Source: Heterobilharzia americana (lineage: Eukaryota; Platyhelminthes; Trematoda; Strigeidida; Schistosomatidae). Taken from it: a stretch of 64,000 bases of DNA. Made by a program: the position numbers and the translations under genes. Each line of letters opens with the position of its first letter. Position 1 is the first letter of the stretch. The stretch is from the NCBI GenBank assembly GCA_944470555.2, contig OX104127.1, forward strand, positions 56,886,140 through 56,950,139. The letters run 5' to 3'. Below, piece after piece: positions 1 to 9,837 of the stretch. The notes under the pieces were generated by a model that saw only the letters and a program-made list of their open reading frames with translations, was not told the DNA's origin and did not search any database.

Positions 1-127
1 TTCGACAAAGAAGAAGATCGAGTGATACCATGTTCAATCACCACTTCGCCTATCACTGACAGACTGTTGCCTGATGAAACTAGAAAACATCATATTCAGT
101 TGAGCAACTGACAGACGATGTCTGTAT

Positions 128-130
<3 letters not shown>
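1..130 (-). repeat. Array-edge flank, inverted copy of 54,202-54,330
   Basis: This stretch is the reverse complement of the sequence just right of the third unit A copy (54,202-54,330), with no difference that I noticed. There the flank follows unit A and an (AT)n tract. Here the flank precedes an (AT)n tract and then the N gap, so by symmetry an inverted unit A would be expected next. No gene is recognised in it. Confidence 0.9.

Positions 131-206
<76 letters not shown>
131..206. repeat. (AT)38 microsatellite
   Basis: A pure AT dinucleotide run of 76 bases that stops at the edge of the assembly gap. It is the counterpart of the tract at 54,132-54,201, which separates unit A from the same flank sequence. 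Confidence 0.98.
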
Positions 207-207
<1 letters not shown>

Positions 208-707
208 NNNNNNNNNNNNNNNNNNNNNNNNNNNNNNNNNNNNNNNNNNNNNNNNNNNNNNNNNNNNNNNNNNNNNNNNNNNNNNNNNNNNNNNNNNNNN
301 NNNNNNNNNNNNNNNNNNNNNNNNNNNNNNNNNNNNNNNNNNNNNNNNNNNNNNNNNNNNNNNNNNNNNNNNNNNNNNNNNNNNNNNNNNNNNNNNNNNN
401 NNNNNNNNNNNNNNNNNNNNNNNNNNNNNNNNNNNNNNNNNNNNNNNNNNNNNNNNNNNNNNNNNNNNNNNNNNNNNNNNNNNNNNNNNNNNNNNNNNNN
501 NNNNNNNNNNNNNNNNNNNNNNNNNNNNNNNNNNNNNNNNNNNNNNNNNNNNNNNNNNNNNNNNNNNNNNNNNNNNNNNNNNNNNNNNNNNNNNNNNNNN
601 NNNNNNNNNNNNNNNNNNNNNNNNNNNNNNNNNNNNNNNNNNNNNNNNNNNNNNNNNNNNNNNNNNNNNNNNNNNNNNNNNNNNNNNNNNNNNNNNNNNN
701 NNNNNNN
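208..707. other. Assembly gap (500 N)
   Basis: Exactly 500 undetermined bases, a conventional size for a gap of unknown length. The left edge is an AT tract that should lead into the AT end of a unit A. The right edge lies inside an RTE fragment at the opposite end of unit A. The gap therefore does not join adjacent parts of the repeat unit and may hide a large block of the array. Confidence 0.97.
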
Positions 708-1690
708 AAATGCTCATCGCAACTCGCCAACTCTCTCAACACCACATAGAAGCACATTACTTGACTGATTAGTGTTGTAAATTCGGATCTTGTTCTTCAT
801 ACTGAGTGCAGAAGACCTCTACACTGGTTTTCAGTTACTGAACCCCTGTCTTGCTGTCTTTCCGATGCTGGCTGCATTGATGTCCTCATCTGTGCTGTGA
901 CGCCGCCTGTAGTTGAAACGATGCTGCATTACCTAGGTATGTGAAAGAGACAACCTGCTTTAGATTTCTTGAGTTGGTAGTGATTGGCCCTTCTTGTGGT
1001 TGTTGTGGTTGGTTAGTTGGTTGGTATCTTCATCACCACTGACTTCTCCAAGTTTCACCTGAAGGAACTTCCATCTTCCATCACTGCCTCGTCTCTTCTG
1101 CCAACTTGTTCGTTTCCGCCTGTACATCTTCCAGCTTGTGCGACATTAGACGTAAGTCAACATCAGTGGCAAAATCCAAACTCCTAGAGTTGCTTCATGG
1201 TTCAGCGTATCCCTCTCTTCTCATCCTCACGGTTTGTTGCATGATCCAGTCCAGTTGGTCACAATCAGGATGATCGGTGATAGTAGGGCAACCTTATCTT
1301 ACTCCTTCCTGTCTTCGCTTTAAACGCATCACTGAGCTTTCCATTGTGAATCACTTGGTATGTGGCGTCGTCATATATCTGTAGAATGAAGTTGATCAAG
1401 GTTTGTAGTATTCCGTAGTGTTGAAGCCTCAGCCGGCAAATTACTTCTCGGTGGACGCTGTCGAAGGTTTTTCAAAGTCGATGAAGTTTCGGCAAACATC
1501 CAGTTGACTGACATTCTATATTCTGTTCTATGATAATGCATAGCTTGCAATTTGATCCTCATATGATCTGTTTTTCCTGAAGCCAGCCAGTTCCCGTTGT
1601 AATTTTGAATCCAGCGCATTCTTTATTCTCTGCAGGAGGATGCGGCTTCATCCATATCCTTTGGTGGTTCAATTCATCTGAAGAACGATC
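708..1690 (-). mobile_element. RTE-type non-LTR retrotransposon fragment (RT to 3' region), copy 1
   Basis: Read on the minus strand this is a broken reverse transcriptase of the SR2/RTE type. It contains the thumb-proximal motif for a Lys-Ala-Phe-Asp-Ser box (1,440-1,500 region), a degenerate catalytic box, and the later TYLG motif. Many indels and stops interrupt it, so no long frame survives. It is truncated at the 5' side in the finger domain and cut at 708 by the gap. The complete version of this fragment, including its 3' end, is at 22,205-23,475. Confidence 0.88.
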
Positions 1691-2124
1691 CCACAGTCAC
1701 TTTCGTGTCACACTGAGACGGCAAATATTCATAGTCCTATCAAATATGACAGGTGAAATTACTGCCTGATATCAGCTCACAAAGTCACATGATTATCTTG
1801 AAATATGAGAAAGCGGTACGTTTAAAAATAAGACAGGAGACAGCAGTGTGATATGAGTCTACGAAGCCTAACTACTAATTCCCTACACCCAGAGACTGAT
1901 TAGATCTTTAATGCAGCTTGTTGTATAGAAACCTGACACAAAACACCTCATCAAACCTACCAGTAAATAACTTCCAATCTTCTGTTACATCACAGAAGAT
2001 TCCTGGTTAATGTTTCAACGAGTTTCATCGAGTAGTCAAAATTCCTACTGAGAAAATACTAATAAATCAATTTTTTCAATCTGCCAGGTTTTTAAGGATT
2101 GATTGACTTCAGGGTATAAATCAT

Positions 2125-2305
2125 CCTGGACTTGACAGCACTGAACAGCTGTTTTATCTTAGTACCACATTCATGTACACTACGAACAGATCGAAGTTTC
2201 ACGACGAACGCATTAAGCATTCAGCTACTGCGTTGATTTAAGTTCACTGCTACACAGTTTCCAATTTCTGTCAATTCACGATGTAGCGCGACTATCACCA
2301 AAGAT
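2125..2305 (-). mobile_element. tRNA-like SINE relic with eroded hammerhead, copy 1
   Basis: On the minus strand a box A-like and box B-like stretch is followed by GATAAAACAGCTGTTCAATG. This resembles the GAAA plus stem III part of the intact ribozyme at 6,874-6,922, but the CUGANGA core half is gone. The homologous copies are at 21,565-21,750 (+) and 44,540-44,720 (-). It is probably a dead Sm-alpha-like element. The call rests on similarity by eye. Confidence 0.5.
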
Positions 2306-2419
2306 CATCAGTTGACATTTGCTTCCCTTCCAACTGATTGACCCCACAGGTCACGGCTTCTCATTACAACTTCAGGATATCCATCTCAAAGCATATGAAT
2401 AATCAGCATTACTATTATT

Positions 2420-3136
2420 ATTACTATTAGTCTTTTGGGTTCCTAGTGGAACATAGGGATTCAGTAGCACATAGCCATTTCACTCTACTCTCTGCAATCT
2501 TTTCAACCTGGTGCCACGACTGCCAACAAACTCTTATTTCTTCCTCGCATGATCTCCTCTATGTCACCCTCACCTCCAACGCCCAACTAGTCGTTTCCCA
2601 TCTAGGTTCCACTAAACGGCCTGACCTGAAGCGTGATATCCCCAAATGGTGTTCTCAGTGTAAGTCCAATCAATCTCCACTTCCTTCCACTGCATATTTA
2701 TTGAGCGATAGGTTCTTGCTTCGTTGGTTCGTTGCCAGCCAGCAACAGTTCTTTATTGCTTATTCTCATTATTCTGGCCATCTGATATTCAGTAATGAGC
2801 CAGTGTAAGCAGTTGTTGATGAATGTGTATAATTTGTTGGAAATGCTTCTCGTGACACGCCAACTCTCTGAATGAACCATCACATAACAGCAATGACTTA
2901 CTTGACTGGATTGGTGTTGAAAATCCGCATCTTGTTCTTTCTGCCGAGTGAGGCACACAATATCTCCACATTGGTTTCAGGTTGATGAACGCCGATCTTG
3001 ATTTCCGATTCTGGATTGACGTCCTCGTCTGTGCCGCTGCCTGTAATTGAAATGATGCTGCCTTTTCTAGGTATGTGTAAGTGAAAGAGGCTACTTCCCT
3101 CAAGTTTCTCTCGTTGGTGGTGATTGGAGCTTGTTG
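2420..3136 (-). mobile_element. RTE 3'-end fragment, copy 1
   Basis: This is the C-terminal end of the RTE polyprotein on the minus strand: the SFTYTYL motif, the TDEDV-like region, the RIFNTN(P)VK stretch, then the tail ending in a Ser-Thr-Arg-Asn-Pro-type sequence and an AAT-rich 3' tail near 2,420. Several frameshifts separate these pieces. It contains only two CCAG units at 2,738, compared with more than 20 in the third copy. Copies lie at 20,735-21,450 (+) and 44,836-45,640 (-). Confidence 0.9.
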
Positions 3137-3309
3137 TATTGTAATGTATTTCGAGGCCAGTGGGGATTTGAATTTTGATGCAGTATTCATCATGGACAGG
3201 CATGAGTTGGAGAACCATTACAAAGCTGGAGACAGTGGACTGCTGTCCCATCCTAGTCAAGGACTACTCATCAGCGTGCACCTACAGTCCCTGTCAAAGA
3301 TATGAACGA

Positions 3310-4470
3310 AGATGATGAGCTCTCATGAAGACCATGTTGTTATTCATCTACCGGTGTGGAAACGATATGCTTCTGTCCTACCTTCGATGTCTACTGACGT
3401 TGTGAGTGCTCTCTGCTGAAGACTCACATACATGGACGACACAGCCACTCAGTCAGTGATATATGCAATACAATACTGACTGACTGACTAACTGAATCCC
3501 TTTCAATTCAAATATTTCAATTATTATTACTTTATACGAGTAAAGTAGTATACCAATAACTGCCTACTTATCTACTAATAACTCGTTCATTCATTCAATA
3601 GTTAATATTTTCGCATTTTCACTGATTATCCGAACAAAACAACAAAAACAATTTGAAACGATTCTTTCTCTGATAAAAGAAAACGTTTTTATCATTCGAA
3701 TATCAAGCGTAAAATAACAAACAGTTTATGCTCACAATATGGTCTCATTCCATTTTTCTTCTCCACACACTATACCAACCTTCTAATTACGTGAATTTAA
3801 TACTCCCTCCCATCACAAAAAAATTTCTATTACATTGAAAACACAATTTAATTTGTTTCTTTGTAAAATTATATTGATTTTAGTTATTCTTTCAAAGTTA
3901 TCGGTATCATTTTTATATTTGTATATGCCTTTACTTGAGTAGGATAGTTGAATATCAGTGGGAATTCGCCTATTCTATTCTCTATATTACAAGCACAATA
4001 TGCAGTTAAGGAGGATAGTCATCTGAGTAGCTTCGATGTAAATCATACTCAAAATGTTTGTGATTATCGAATTCTACAGATGAGAAGAAATATCTGACAG
4101 AACAACATTATTCGATTTTGTGGAGCTTGTTCATGGAGTAGTGGAATCACTTGGACAGCCATCGAACAGAAGCATCATCATAGTGTTCGACTCTTCAACA
4201 TGGCGTAACCACAAACCTACTATGGCTGAGTTGGTTCACTGGTCAGTCACGTGTCGTGATGAGGTGGTCATCATATTTTGTCACTGACTTGAAATCTAAT
4301 CTCACACACTTTCTCACTCCTGTCAATTGATGATTCACGATGACCTTCATGTAGTGTCAAACGAGGCATCCCTTTCACCTCCAGTTTGGGTTACACAGAC
4401 AGGTGACAGCTTCACATCAGGACCTCGGGAAATGTATGACGAGAAATGTCATCATTGAGAGTTTGTGTAG
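3310..4470. other. Non-coding stretch of unit A
   Basis: AT-rich sequence with a short CTGA-type repeat at 3,475-3,495 and no recognisable gene. The same sequence occurs at about 19,400-20,560 (inverted) and 45,770-46,950, where the CTGA repeat is longer. I see no open frame above 60 codons with a recognisable domain. Confidence 0.7.
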
Positions 4471-4487
4471 ATTTATTGATTTCAGAT

Positions 4488-4640
4488 TGGCATCATCATC
4501 ATCATCATCGATTGGAGAGCCAGTGAAAATCTGAGAGCACTGTACAGATGTTTCATGCAAGCATGGGACTACTCAGTAATGATCTCCGACCTCCACATCA
4601 AAATCAGCTCTCCTCTATGTGACAGAGTGATATAGGTGGT
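4488..4640 (-). mobile_element. SINE relic with eroded hammerhead and (ATC)n tail, copy 1
   Basis: On the minus strand CTGAGTAGTCCCATGC, then a GAAAC and CAGTGCTCTCAG stretch, follow the layout of the intact ribozyme at 6,874-6,922. The second core G is changed (CTGAGTA instead of CTGANGA) and stem II no longer pairs. The element ends at a short ATC repeat (about 4,492-4,511). That repeat is longer in the third copy (46,974-47,002). Confidence 0.6.
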
Positions 4641-4659
4641 CCTCCACTGCTCAAGATTC

Positions 4660-6070
4660 TATGGAAATAATTCAGACAATTACTGTTGTAAACACCCTCA
4701 AAGTTGTAGATGGAAACTATCAACGATGCCATCTGAGATTCGTGGAAGCGATAACCACATAGAAATCGAGACCAACTTTGTGTGTACAAAAACAGGTTTC
4801 CCTTATATTACACCTACCTTAGACAAATTTATTGTTTATTACCAAGACTACGATCAAATATACCCTTCTTGCCTTCTCATCTTTTCTCACTTTATGTCCC
4901 TATCATCATAATTGTTCTATGTGTCCTCGCATTTCTCGATTTCATGTGGATTGGCTTGAGAAGTAAATGTGAGACGAGATTGTCCGAGGTACAATACACA
5001 AGTACATCACATTGTTGAAGCAAACTTTGTCTTCGAATTACACTGTCAATGACTGATACACCCATGAATATCCCACAGACACAACTTCGGCCAATGCCAC
5101 TCACTCTTTCTACTACTTCAAGTCATATCACTCTTTCAGATATCATCTGTGAAGCCTAAACTGTAGAAGACTAGATGGAACTAATCCGAAGTGGAGAGGA
5201 TTAGTGTTGCTTAGAATGAGGGAGAATGAGGATTGTTCGGTGTTCTTCCAGCTTTGACATTGGTATTTTGGACTTTTGAGTAATTTCATCATTTCAGTAA
5301 TGGTTATTTTACAACACTAATAGATGACGTCATGATAATTAACCTGAGAAAACATTTCACACGGACAGTATTCTAGAAGTCTGAATAATTCGCACTCACT
5401 GGCAAATGAATACTGAACAATAAGTTGACAGTGAGATGGCATTCATCGTGGGTTGATATCAGGTATAGAACATCGCTGCATCTACAGAGGTTGGAGTAGC
5501 CAGAAAATATCATTAGGCCTGGAGTTATAGGTGTGACTCATTTCCAACTGCATGAATATACACAGGACTACTGAATGTATTTCAATACTTCCGATTTGAT
5601 TGTGAAGGAAGATGAGACTTCACCTGATCGGACTCATGATAGTCTCTTGAAATCAACCATATGAAACATACTACTGACGTGTGTGTGTGTGTGTGTATGT
5701 GGTGGTAGTAGGTGACTCAGGATGATCAGCAAACACCTGATCTGATTCAAGGATCTAACTTTGATAAATGTGAGACTACACCGAATGGAAGTAGGAACAT
5801 GCAAGGTCAGTTGGCTAAATGAAGATGTGACTGGTGAGCATTCATTTATGCCTAGTTCTTTGTCACGAAGTCATTGATAGATAATTCCTTGAAGCAGCAG
5901 CAGCAGACTAGTCAGTAGTTAGTGACTGGTGACTGTGACGTTGAAATCTCACTAGAAGAATCAAAGTGTTGCACTGTCTCTTACACCTTTTCAAATTCTA
6001 GGTGTTCGAAAGCAGAATGAGTGGAAGTCACAGGTCATCAGATGATATTTCAACACATGTAATCATCATA
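4660..6070. other. Non-coding stretch of unit A with SINE-tail traces
   Basis: No gene is recognised. A 78-codon frame at 4,782-5,018 is conserved between copies but has no domain and is rich in hydrophobic residues from T-rich DNA. Around 5,447-5,465 there is a short sequence like the 3' end of the tRNA-like SINEs. A (GT)n run lies at 5,683-5,697 and a short CAG run near 5,897. Counterparts are at about 17,800-19,210 and 47,150-48,580. Confidence 0.6.
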
Positions 6071-6074
6071 TGAT

Positions 6075-6370
6075 ATATCCTCAGTGGATATTCCACATGC
6101 AGGTTATTTTCGAAGTCGGAAAAATCGTAACTAATTGGTGGCTGAACAATTACTTGACAATAATGTAGTTTCATGAGTGTATTCATCGCAGAGTGACATC
6201 AGTCTGAAAAGCATTTGAAATCTGAGAGGACAGGATAACTGCTTCTTTGTAGTATGAAGCTCCTCTGTACAGCACACATACACCACGCTTACACAGATTG
6301 AACTGAAGACGCTGAAGGTTTGCTGCAAACATGTCACAGTTCAGTCATTGACTCGGAATATGGTGATCAT
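6075..6370 (-). mobile_element. Eroded hammerhead-type SINE, present in copies 1 and 2 only
   Basis: On the minus strand a stretch resembling stem II, GAAG-CAG and TCCTCTCAG follows the hammerhead SINE layout with most core bases lost. It then continues into a SINE-like 3' end containing GACTGATGTCACTCTGCGATG. Copy 2 has it at 17,500-17,796. The third unit A lacks about 300 bp here (joint near 48,580), with a short filler sequence at the joint. Confidence 0.5.
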
Positions 6371-6835
6371 TCAAAATGAATTGCTGTTCATTTCTTATTA
6401 CTGACATCCATTGAAATGGACTTCACAATGTTCCAACCAGTAGTCATGAGTGGTGGACTCACCCGGGTCGAGGATGACAACAAATACTCAGTGATATTTA
6501 TTGCATAATGGTTATGTTACATTGTGAATTGATAGAAACAAGAAAATGTGGAGCATTTGATTGGAATCCAGTGGTTGAATGATAAGATGGTTTTCGAGAA
6601 ATTTGAATGTTCTGGGTTCAATCACTGTTGGGGTAGTGGGATGGAGTTACTGCCAACTTCCATGCTGCGAAGACATCTCAGTTCAGTTTACCCAAGTTGA
6701 CAACTGTTCTACAACTTAAATCAATTCGTAAATGGATACCATGTCGAGATCAGAGAATCTCCTACAAAGCTGTAGATTGAATATTTGCACTGCCTTCATT
6801 GAATGTACAAATGTTGGATAACAATGTGTATATCA

Positions 6836-7022
6836 AGTTGTTATTCAGTTGGAAGAACAAAGGGAACCTGGGAGCACTGGACAGCTGTTTCGTCCGACTA
6901 GTATGGGACTCGTCAGCAGTGCACACCCACGACCCCGCACCACCAGGGATCCAACCCGCGACCTTCAGGTTCCATGGCCAGCGCGTTGCCATTGAGCTAG
7001 CCACTGGGTCACAACCCAATGC
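6836..7022 (-). mobile_element. Sm-alpha-like SINE with intact hammerhead, copy 1
   Basis: On the minus strand, in order: a box A-like sequence (TGGCTAGCTCAATGG, about 6,990-7,004), a box B-like sequence (GGTTGGATCC, about 6,948-6,957), a complete hammerhead core, and a short 3' tail. This layout of an internal pol III promoter followed by a ribozyme is what is known for the Sm-alpha family of schistosomes. The 3' tail lacks 16 bases that copy 3 retains. Confidence 0.85.
6874..6922 (-). ncRNA. Hammerhead ribozyme, complete core, copy 1
   Basis: Type I layout on the minus strand. Stem I is GCACTG (6,922-6,917) with CAGTGC (6,879-6,874). The core CTGACGA is at 6,916-6,910. Stem II is GTCC (6,909-6,906) with GGAC (6,895-6,892), closed by a ten-base loop. 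GAAA is at 6,891-6,888. The self-complementary ACAGCTGT forms a stem III with essentially no loop, followed by the GTC cleavage site; cleavage would fall between 6,880 and 6,879. All catalytic core bases expected for the family are present. The tiny stem III suggests activity mainly as a dimer or in a longer fold, as in other Sm-alpha ribozymes. Activity itself is inferred. Confidence 0.9.
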
Positions 7023-7054
7023 TCCATATTTCCAACTTCTGTTAGCTCACGATA

Positions 7055-7392
7055 TAGCGCGACCGCTGTGGAAGGCCTTTTATAAGTCGATGAAGTTGAG
7101 GTAGAGATTTGACTGCCATTCTCTGCTGTGTTACATGATGATTCGTGGCATAGCGTTGCAGTTTGGTCGGCACATGAATTGTTCTTCCTGTGGCCAACCA
7201 GCCAGCCTGTTGATGTCGTAATTTTGAATCCAGTGGATCCTATAGTCTCTCTCAGATGATGAGCATGATTCCTCACCAGTTCTTCCAATGACTTTGGTCT
7301 CCCTTCTTTGCAAGTTTGACAAGGTAGCCCTTCTTACAATCAATAGGCAGATGCTTTTTCTTCCTTCCAATCCTTCTGCAGTAGTCATGTGA
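7055..7392 (-). mobile_element. RTE fragment (RT N-terminal part), copy 1
   Basis: Minus-strand remnant of the RTE reverse transcriptase finger region: the DxKKGYLVKL-like, KKGD and DQxAT-like motifs can be followed across frameshifts. It ends in the ATCGACTT(A)TAAAAGGCC region of the AFDSVDR box, where it abuts the hammerhead SINE. The other copies are at 16,479-16,816 (+) and 49,283-49,620 (-). Confidence 0.85.
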
Positions 7393-7399
7393 GAATGTC

Positions 7400-8570
7400 T
7401 ACTGTTGTCTCTGAGTCTCTGACTCCGATCATTATTCACTGATATTTACCTGACATATTCTCAATCCTGAGTAAAATGAGAGCATTGTGTTTGCCATAAG
7501 CCAGACCTGGAAAGTCTTTCGGCATTCAATAGTAATTTCATTCTATTGTTGAAACTCTCCGCCAACATGACCAATGCAGGTCAATTATTTACACATCATG
7601 TGACACACGTTGGCACATCTCGGAGGTGAGTATGTAAGTTCTCAACAGTCCAACTACTTTGTCAATGGAGTCTATGTTAGATATCAGCCGTTAGTCGAAA
7701 TTGTGAGATGTCAGATCTGATAGAAAACTATCATAATCTTTGTAAATATACACTGGGTATCATGCATAGTTAGAAAGCATTCAAGCTGATAGGTAGATTG
7801 CTTTTATGTGGTTAGAGAAATTCGGCGATTAAAGTGACTGGTTTCTAACTACTCAGAGTGATCATTAGTATGCAACATTACCACTAGACTACAGAAAACA
7901 CTGAATGGTGAGTGAGTTGCTAAGTCTTGAAATCTGATGTCGAATAGTTTTACAGGTGTGTTTTACAGATGACAAACACGATCAATCATATTGTGGCATA
8001 GAATCATTCAATCTTATCACAATATGTGGAGTAAGACAATGTTACCGATCACATTTTGTTTCAAAATGTAGGAGATAGGAAATATTATCATGGATAAAAA
8101 ACATTCCATTCCATATGTAGAAGAAATCTGTGATCAACCTAATTTGATGGAATTCCCATGTGTATTGGGAAGAAATGAAATTTCTCCCACGTTTTATATG
8201 AATTGAAACTTTGAAAGGATCAGTTTTGCTAGTGGATAAACAAATGAGTAAACAAACAAGTGGAAATTACGTGAGATAAAAGCAATTCGTTTGTATAATG
8301 TGACCTGTGTGAAGAGGAGGAATGGGAAATGAGCATTGAGGATGAAGGATTGGAAATGTGATTTTGCAAGTCAATAGGAAACCGTGATAATATTGGCACA
8401 CACAATGTGACATGTTTAAGAATGGTATGATGCTGAGAGTTGAAGGATGAATCAATCATACAAGAAGTGGTGATAGTGAATGACTGTCTATTGGAAGAGG
8501 TAGTAGGATTAAGGTTCAGGCACCACCATGACAAGAAATTCTGAGTTGAGATGGTTCCAGATAGGTTTTG
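7400..8570. other. Non-coding stretch of unit A
   Basis: No gene recognised. A 101-codon frame on the minus strand (8,229-8,534) is open in copies 1 and 2 and nearly so in copy 3. It is Ser/His/Thr-rich, has no domain, and loses its first codons in copy 3. A tRNA box A-like TAGTCTAGTGG occurs on the minus strand near 7,885. Counterparts lie at about 15,300-16,470 and 49,620-50,800. Confidence 0.6.
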
Positions 8571-8574
8571 GCAG

Positions 8575-8700
8575 AAGTTTACAAATTAGTGTGGATGGTG
8601 GATAGCAGTGGAGTCCAAAATCACACTCCTCTCCACTGTTGACTCGTCAGCTGAATGTTACTTCAGTTGAATCAGTGACGGGAAATTACATGTTGTGATA
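8575..8700 (-). mobile_element. Eroded hammerhead SINE, copy 1
   Basis: On the minus strand CAGCTGACGAGTC (core CTGACGA at 8,650-8,644) is followed by a GGACTCCACTGCTATCCACC end. This is the same order as in Sm-alpha elements. The GAAA half of the core is not recognisable, so cleavage is not expected. Copies are at 15,171-15,296 (+) and 50,800-50,925 (-). Confidence 0.65.
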
Positions 8701-8924
8701 TCTTAAAAGTCTACAAACTTTATTGATACTAATCAAAGCAAAATATTCAACAGCTTAAGATAACTGATAATCAATGATGCGATGAAATAGATGAGTTTCT
8801 TAGTTGTGAACAGTGACGAAGTTTTAATCAACAAGGAGATCAAGTGAGTTTTCCATTATCCTCTCAACAGTATTCTGCAATTCAACAAGATATCCAGTTA
8901 ACTTTAGAGTTGATTAACAGATTG

Positions 8925-9006
8925 CAAACTAGATGAGAAGGTATCACATTGAAGTGCTTGGAATTTTCGAAAGCAGATGGAATGGGAGTGGACTCTCCAA
9001 ACTTTC
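8925..9006 (+). mobile_element. RTE endonuclease stub, copy 1
   Basis: About 80 bp encode the start of the RTE apurinic-type endonuclease (MRRYHIEVLGIFESRWNGSG). The canonical Glu of the CESRW-type motif is kept but the Cys before it reads Phe. The stub stops where a (TCTG)n run and a SINE begin. The same sequence is the homology at which the loop segment 31,424-32,688 appears to have recombined with the RTE element. Confidence 0.88.
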
Positions 9007-9215
9007 AACTGTCTGTCTGTCTGTCTGTCTGTGTAAAAGGTTAGGGTAGACTTGTAACTGTTAGTTGGTTGGAGGCGATCAACAGGAAGCCCTGCTCAAC
9101 CAAGGTTGCGTGCTCTCAGGCACTCGTCAGCAAGGTGTATTTGCAACCTCGACATAACTGATGTCCCGACTGAGATTCGAACCCACGACACCCAGTCTTG
9201 TAGTCAGCCACTTGT
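9007..9215 (-). mobile_element. tRNA-like SINE with near-complete hammerhead (core base changed), copy 1
   Basis: The minus strand reads a tRNA-like promoter with box B GGGTTCGAATCTC (about 9,174-9,186), then CTGACGA (9,130-9,124). Stem II follows as GTGC/GCAC with a six-base loop (9,123-9,110). The expected GAAA is GCAA (9,109-9,106). Position 13 of the hammerhead core is thus C, which should abolish cleavage. The element ends in a (CAGA)n tail, seen as (TCTG)n at 9,010-9,032 on the plus strand. Confidence 0.75.
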
Positions 9216-9837
9216 AACTAATGATAATTATCACCTATTTAGACTAAATTTAAGGTAAATATGGTGGGTGTGAAAAGTGTAATGTTTTGTGTATGACTTC
9301 TGTTGGGTTTGTGCATGGTCAATGAGGAGTGTCATATGAGAATGTTACAACTAGCTGTTCAGTGTTCTCCCACTTGTGTCATTCCGTGAATGAATACCAA
9401 GTGGAAATCAGTGAAAAGTAAATTACAGTCTAGTGGTTATTAGTTACACTCTGTGAGATGGATTTGCTGACATTCTAATGAGAAGTCGTAACGTGTCGGT
9501 TGAAGTGTGTAGGCTGTGAGAACAAATGTTTGTGAATGACAAAGGAAATGAATCATCTTATGGAAAATTGAGAGAAGTCGAAAAATGACAACTCGGATCC
9601 AGTATGTGATTGGTGCGAAACTTGAAGTTCCTGCTCTTGCTTCCTGTTGGGTTTATGAGTTTGCGGTGCTGATGACTTGTGAGGTAGGACAAAGACGTTG
9701 TCCACGACCCTCAGGTTCTCAGTGGTTCATCGGTTAATGTCATTCCATGAAATCAGTTGATGCTCATAAGCCTCCATGATGGGATACGTGTGATCAAAAA
9801 TTTAACCAAGTGAAGTGAACTGTTCATGAGTATTTGT

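Noticed and set aside
34..768. Open frames of up to 227 codons across the gap
   Set aside because: They consist of N bases and an AT repeat translated as alternating Ile and Tyr.
4782..5018. 78-codon frame with hydrophobic stretches present in three copies
   Set aside because: T-rich DNA gives hydrophobic codons by chance. There is no promoter, domain or codon-level constraint visible, and the overlapping frames are equally open.
5680..5700. (GT)n and similar short repeats (18,175-18,190; 48,187-48,200; 41,941-41,960) as a CRISPR- or satellite-like array
   Set aside because: They are simple dinucleotide microsatellites without spacers or longer periodicity.
8229..8534. 101-codon frame on the minus strand, open in copies 1 and 2 (15,336-15,641) and nearly in copy 3
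   Set aside because: Conserved only because the units are recent duplicates. Composition is Ser/His/Thr-rich, no domain is seen, and copy 3 loses the start codon.
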